Source of the DNA: Fidelibacterota bacterium
Lineage (GTDB): Bacteria; Bipolaricaulota; Bipolaricaulia; UBA7950; UBA9294
Length of the DNA stretch: 8,621 nt
NCBI GenBank assembly: GCA_024278395.1
Contig: JAJRTG010000223.1
Coordinates: 1 to 8,621 of the forward strand
Direction of reading: 5' to 3'
In this document: positions 6,487 through 8,621 of the stretch, one piece after another
Position numbering within the stretch: position 1 is the first letter of the stretch
How the letters are laid out: each line of letters opens with the position of its first letter
The notes under the pieces: model-generated
What the model was told of the DNA's origin: nothing
The model's input: only the letters and a program-made list of their open reading frames with translations
Database searches by the model: none
Made by a program: the position numbers and the translations under genes

Positions 6487-6507
6487 GCGGGTTTCCCGCC
6501 GTATCAT
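6480..6507 (+). promoter_or_regulatory. Promoter of the Xaa-Pro aminopeptidase and lipoprotein genes
   Basis: Perfect -35 TTGACA at 6480-6485, 16 bp spacer, -10 TATCAT at 6502-6507 (five of six). The expected start is the A at 6514, seven bases after the -10 box, giving a leader of about 21 nt. Five of the six -35 bases are also used, on the other strand, by the pheS promoter, so the two promoters should compete for polymerase. Confidence 0.65.
6487..6499. repeat. Small inverted repeat inside the peptidase promoter spacer
   Basis: GCGGG, TTT, CCCGC: a perfect 5-bp inverted repeat centred at 6493, between the -35 and -10 boxes of the rightward promoter and just upstream of the pheS -35 box. 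Its place would suit an operator. It is short and GC-rich, so it may be chance. Confidence 0.3.
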
Positions 6508-6522
6508 CGGGATAGTTTTCCG

Positions 6523-6529
6523 AAAGGAG
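6523..6529 (+). promoter_or_regulatory. Ribosome binding site of the Xaa-Pro aminopeptidase gene
   Basis: AAAGGAG ends 5 nt before the ATG at 6535. Another ATG at 6530 directly abuts this site but is out of frame, so 6535 is the start. Confidence 0.8.
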
Positions 6530-6534
6530 ATGAG

Positions 6535-7617
6535 ATGACCGATTACAAAAAGCGGCGGGAGGCGCTCCTCTCCCGCATCGACGGCGATGGGTTCCTCGTC
6601 GTCAATCTGGAGGGGTCGGATTGGGTGAGCATGTACTACCTGACCGGGTTCACCGGCGAGGGCGGACTGCTCGTCACTACGGATGAGACGCTGTTGATAA
6701 CCGACTCCCGCTACACCGAGCAGGCCGGGCGGGAGGTCCCTGACCTGCCGCTTCACCCGGTGAAGAAGAACTACGAGGAGGAAGCGGCGGACGCGGTCAA
6801 GAGCCTTGGGATCAAGCGACTTTCCCTGTCCGCACGGCGAACGAGCCACTATACGGTGACCCGGCTGGGCGAACTTACCGGGGTGGAGATCGTTCCGGCC
6901 CCTGATCCGGTCGGTGAGCTGCGTCGGATCAAGGACGCGGACGAGATCGCGCGCATTCGGGAGGCGACGCGGGTGACCGAGGAATCCCTTTCCGCGCTTC
7001 TAAAGGAGGTCAAGCCCGGGATGACCGAGCGTGAGCTCGCGCTCCGGCTGGAGTGGCACATGCGGGAGCGGGGGGCGGAGAAGGTGGCGTTCGACCTGAT
7101 CATCGCCGCCGGGGAGAACTCCTCCCTCCCCCACTACAAGCCGGGAGACCGGTCCCTGCGGGAGGGGGATCTTCTCCTGTGCGACATCGGCGCACGGGTG
7201 AACCATTACTGCTCCGACATGACGCGCGTCTTCTCGGTCGGCGAGCCGTCCGATGAGGCGAAGGAGCTCTATGAGCTCGTGCTGCGCGCCAACCGCGCCG
7301 GGGTGGCGGCCCTCAGGGCGGGGGCCTCCGGGGTTGAGGTCGACGCCGCGGCCCGGAAGGTGATCGCTGATGCCGGGCACAAGGAGCACTTCGGCCACGG
7401 CCTCGGCCACGGGGTCGGGCTCGAGGTGCACGAGGGGCCGCGCCTCTCCCCGCTCAGCAAGGACGGGATGGAGCCGGGGATGGTGGTGACGGTCGAGCCG
7501 GGGGTGTACCTCCCCGGGTTCGGCGGGGTGCGGATCGAAGATCTGCTCGTCGTGACGGAGGATGGATGCGAATCGTTTACAAGCTTCCCCCGCGATCGGT
7601 TGGTGATAGTCGGATGA
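6535..7617 (+). CDS. pepP: Xaa-Pro aminopeptidase, M24B metallopeptidase
   Basis: Cytoplasmic metallopeptidase of the M24B (pita-bread) family that removes an N-terminal residue before proline, or cleaves Xaa-Pro dipeptides. The 360 residues match the short two-domain type: a creatinase-like N-terminal domain (about 1-130, with 'YYLTGFTGEGGLLVTTDETLL' parts) and a catalytic domain (about 135-355). All five metal ligands are visible: Asp217 in 'LLCDIGARV', Asp228 in 'YCSDMTRVF', His288 in 'HFGHGLGHGVGL', Glu321 in 'TVEPGVYLP' and Glu335 in 'GVRIEDLLV'. An active enzyme is expected, usually with two Mn or Co ions. There is no signal peptide. It is transcribed away from pheS from its own promoter and overlaps the lipoprotein start by 4 bp (ATGA). 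Aminopeptidase P and prolidase (pepQ) are hard to separate by eye; the symbol is therefore tentative. Confidence 0.92.
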   Translation: MTDYKKRREALLSRIDGDGFLVVNLEGSDWVSMYYLTGFTGEGGLLVTTDETLLITDSRYTEQAGREVPDLPLHPVKKNYEEEAADAVKSLGIKRLSLSARRTSHYTVTRLGELTGVEIVPAPDPVGELRRIKDADEIARIREATRVTEESLSALLKEVKPGMTERELALRLEWHMRERGAEKVAFDLIIAAGENSSLPHYKPGDRSLREGDLLLCDIGARVNHYCSDMTRVFSVGEPSDEAKELYELVLRANRAGVAALRAGASGVEVDAAARKVIADAGHKEHFGHGLGHGVGLEVHEGPRLSPLSKDGMEPGMVVTVEPGVYLPGFGGVRIEDLLVVTEDGCESFTSFPRDRLVIVG

Positions 7618-8558
7618 GCGCGCGGATACTCCTATCCTTGGTGCTTCTTGGGGTGCTTTTCCTCACCGGTTGTACCCTCTTCACCTCCGGTCCGGTCGCC
7701 CGGTTCGAGGTCTCGCCGCCCGTAATCTACGCCGGGGATACGGCGCGGTTCGACGGGTCGGCCTCGTACTCGAGCCAGACGGTGGTCTCCTACGGTTGGA
7801 GCTTCTCCGACGGTGGAACCGGGTACGGGAAGGAGGTCGACCACTCATTTGCCCTTCCCGGCCGCTACTCCGTCACCCTGACGATCACCGACTCATCGGG
7901 GAAGCACGCCTCCATAACCCAGGAGATCGTCGTCTACGTGCGCTCCGGGACCGAGATCTACTCCGAGGACTTCTCGGACGGGGAAAAGGCCCTCTCCCGC
8001 TGGCCGCTCGATCCGGCGTGGGCGAGCGAGGGGGAGGGGTGGATCGAGAACCTGCCGAATGTGCACGGATTCGTCCTGCACATAAAAAGCGGGATCGACC
8101 GATGGCACCGGCGCTACACCCCGCTCACACTCCCCCCGCTTCGAACCGGACAGAGGATCGTCTTCTCGATCGAGGTGAAGACGGCACAGAATCAGGATGC
8201 ACACGGTTTCTTCATCTTCCCGGGGCGCAAGGAGCTCGACACCCTCGCCGGATCGCTCCCCTACTTCCGCTACGCAAGCGAGGAGGGAGGATCGCTCCTG
8301 TGCGAGCCCACAGGGAGCGGGACTGAGGTCCACCACTTCCTCCCGTTCACTCCCGGGGTCTACCTTTGGTACACCTACAAGTTCGTCTTCTTCGATTCGG
8401 GGTATGAGTTCTACGTGAACGACACCCTCTATTCGAAGGGAAAGCTCTCCGTCTCGCTTGCCGACGGAGGGGACTGGTTCATCCTCCTCGGCGACGAGAG
8501 CAAGGTCGAGGCGTGCGATGCGTACTACGACGACATAAGGGTGTGGATCGAGGAATGA
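7614..8558 (+). CDS. Lipoprotein with a PKD domain and a lectin/glucanase-like jelly-roll domain
   Basis: A predicted 314-residue surface or periplasmic lipoprotein of unknown role. The signal peptide is classic: short basic start, hydrophobic residues 5-17, lipobox LTGC with the lipidated Cys20. Thr at +2 gives no inner-membrane retention signal. Residues 28-109 are a PKD (Ig-like) domain with 'YAGDTARFDGSAS', the core 'YGWSFSDGG' (60-68) and 'HSFALPGRYSVTLTITD'. Residues about 112-314 look like a concanavalin-type beta-sandwich: 'EIYSEDFSDG', 'YTYKFVFFDSGYEFYVND' and the end 'YYDDIRVW'. PKD domains are known as extracellular spacer or binding modules, so carbohydrate or surface binding is plausible; I see no certain catalytic residues. 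The ATG at 7614 overlaps the peptidase stop (ATGA) and gives a normal signal peptide. An upstream ATG at 7566 would add 16 residues and is less likely. Confidence 0.85.
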   Translation: MSARILLSLVLLGVLFLTGCTLFTSGPVARFEVSPPVIYAGDTARFDGSASYSSQTVVSYGWSFSDGGTGYGKEVDHSFALPGRYSVTLTITDSSGKHASITQEIVVYVRSGTEIYSEDFSDGEKALSRWPLDPAWASEGEGWIENLPNVHGFVLHIKSGIDRWHRRYTPLTLPPLRTGQRIVFSIEVKTAQNQDAHGFFIFPGRKELDTLAGSLPYFRYASEEGGSLLCEPTGSGTEVHHFLPFTPGVYLWYTYKFVFFDSGYEFYVNDTLYSKGKLSVSLADGGDWFILLGDESKVEACDAYYDDIRVWIEE

Positions 8559-8588
8559 AAAAAGGCCCATCCCAAACAGGGATGGGCC
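8558..8588 (-). terminator. Intrinsic terminator reading on the minus strand
   Basis: A perfect 10-bp stem, GGCCCATCCC (8564-8573) and GGGATGGGCC (8579-8588), with a 5-base loop. Six A's at 8558-8563 become a run of six U's after the stem on the minus strand, the textbook layout. On the + strand the stem is followed by GGTTGATG, with no U-tract, so it would at best weakly stop the lipoprotein transcript. The U-tract touches the lipoprotein stop codon. It implies a minus-strand gene to the right. Confidence 0.9.
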
Positions 8589-8601
8589 GGTTGATGAGGG
8601 A

Positions 8602-8621
8602 TCAGCTTCCCAGAGCCTGCA
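8602..8621 (-). CDS. Possible C-terminal end of a minus-strand gene
   Basis: Reading leftward from the right edge, one minus frame gives Gln-Ala-Leu-Gly-Ser and then TGA at 8604-8602, 13 bp before the terminator stem. The other two minus frames run on through the hairpin without a stop nearby. A gene ending here would explain a terminator facing this way. Only five codons are visible, so neither the product nor its coding nature can be confirmed. Confidence 0.3.

Noticed and set aside
6451..6507. T-box, riboswitch or attenuator upstream of pheS
   Set aside because: The promoter ends at the start codon, so no leader is transcribed, and no suitable hairpin series is visible.
7566..7613. Longer start for the lipoprotein at ATG 7566
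   Set aside because: It adds 16 polar residues before an otherwise normal lipoprotein signal and lies deep inside the peptidase gene; the ATGA overlap start at 7614 fits better.
1..8621. A CRISPR array, tRNA, mobile element or defence system
   Set aside because: No spaced direct repeats, cloverleaf, transposase, integrase or toxin-antitoxin pair could be seen; all genes but two belong to ordinary housekeeping families.

Overview
This is a GC-rich, almost fully coding bacterial segment dominated by housekeeping genes. The proteins (F-type ATPase epsilon, RecO, FabF, PheS, DeoC) are clearly bacterial. A lipobox lipoprotein with a PKD domain suits a diderm, possibly deep-branching or environmental lineage. 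Bipolaricaulota (Acetothermia/OP1) is one candidate, but that is a guess from gene style and codon use. I see no phage, insertion sequence, CRISPR array, tRNA or rRNA.

Left block (1-3749, + strand): a tightly packed run of four genes. They are the 3' part of a multi-GAF diguanylate cyclase, a COG3375-type GNAT acetyltransferase whose start lies inside the cyclase gene, deoxyribose-phosphate aldolase (deoC) and the recombination mediator recO. Gaps are -17, +7 and +1 bp, so one transcript starting upstream of the window is likely.

Middle block (3746-5390, + strand): a good sigma-70 type promoter (TTGACG, 17 bp, TATAGT) is built into the recO stop region. It should drive atpC (ATP synthase epsilon) and fabF (beta-ketoacyl-ACP synthase II), which overlap by 8 bp. 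atpC is separated from all other ATP synthase genes here.

Right block (5443-8558): pheS lies on the minus strand, convergent with fabF and without pheT beside it. It diverges from an M24B Xaa-Pro aminopeptidase gene followed, with an ATGA overlap, by a PKD/lectin-like lipoprotein. The 84-bp gap between pheS and the peptidase holds two opposed promoters that share the same -35 bases. The pheS promoter is so close to its ATG that the mRNA should be leaderless.

The window ends with a perfect 10-bp hairpin whose U-tract reads on the minus strand. It is therefore the terminator of a minus-strand gene just entering from the right.

The most interesting content is regulatory architecture (shared -35 promoters, a leaderless tRNA synthetase mRNA, a promoter in a stop codon) and unusual separation of normally clustered genes. 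I found no convincing new multi-gene system.
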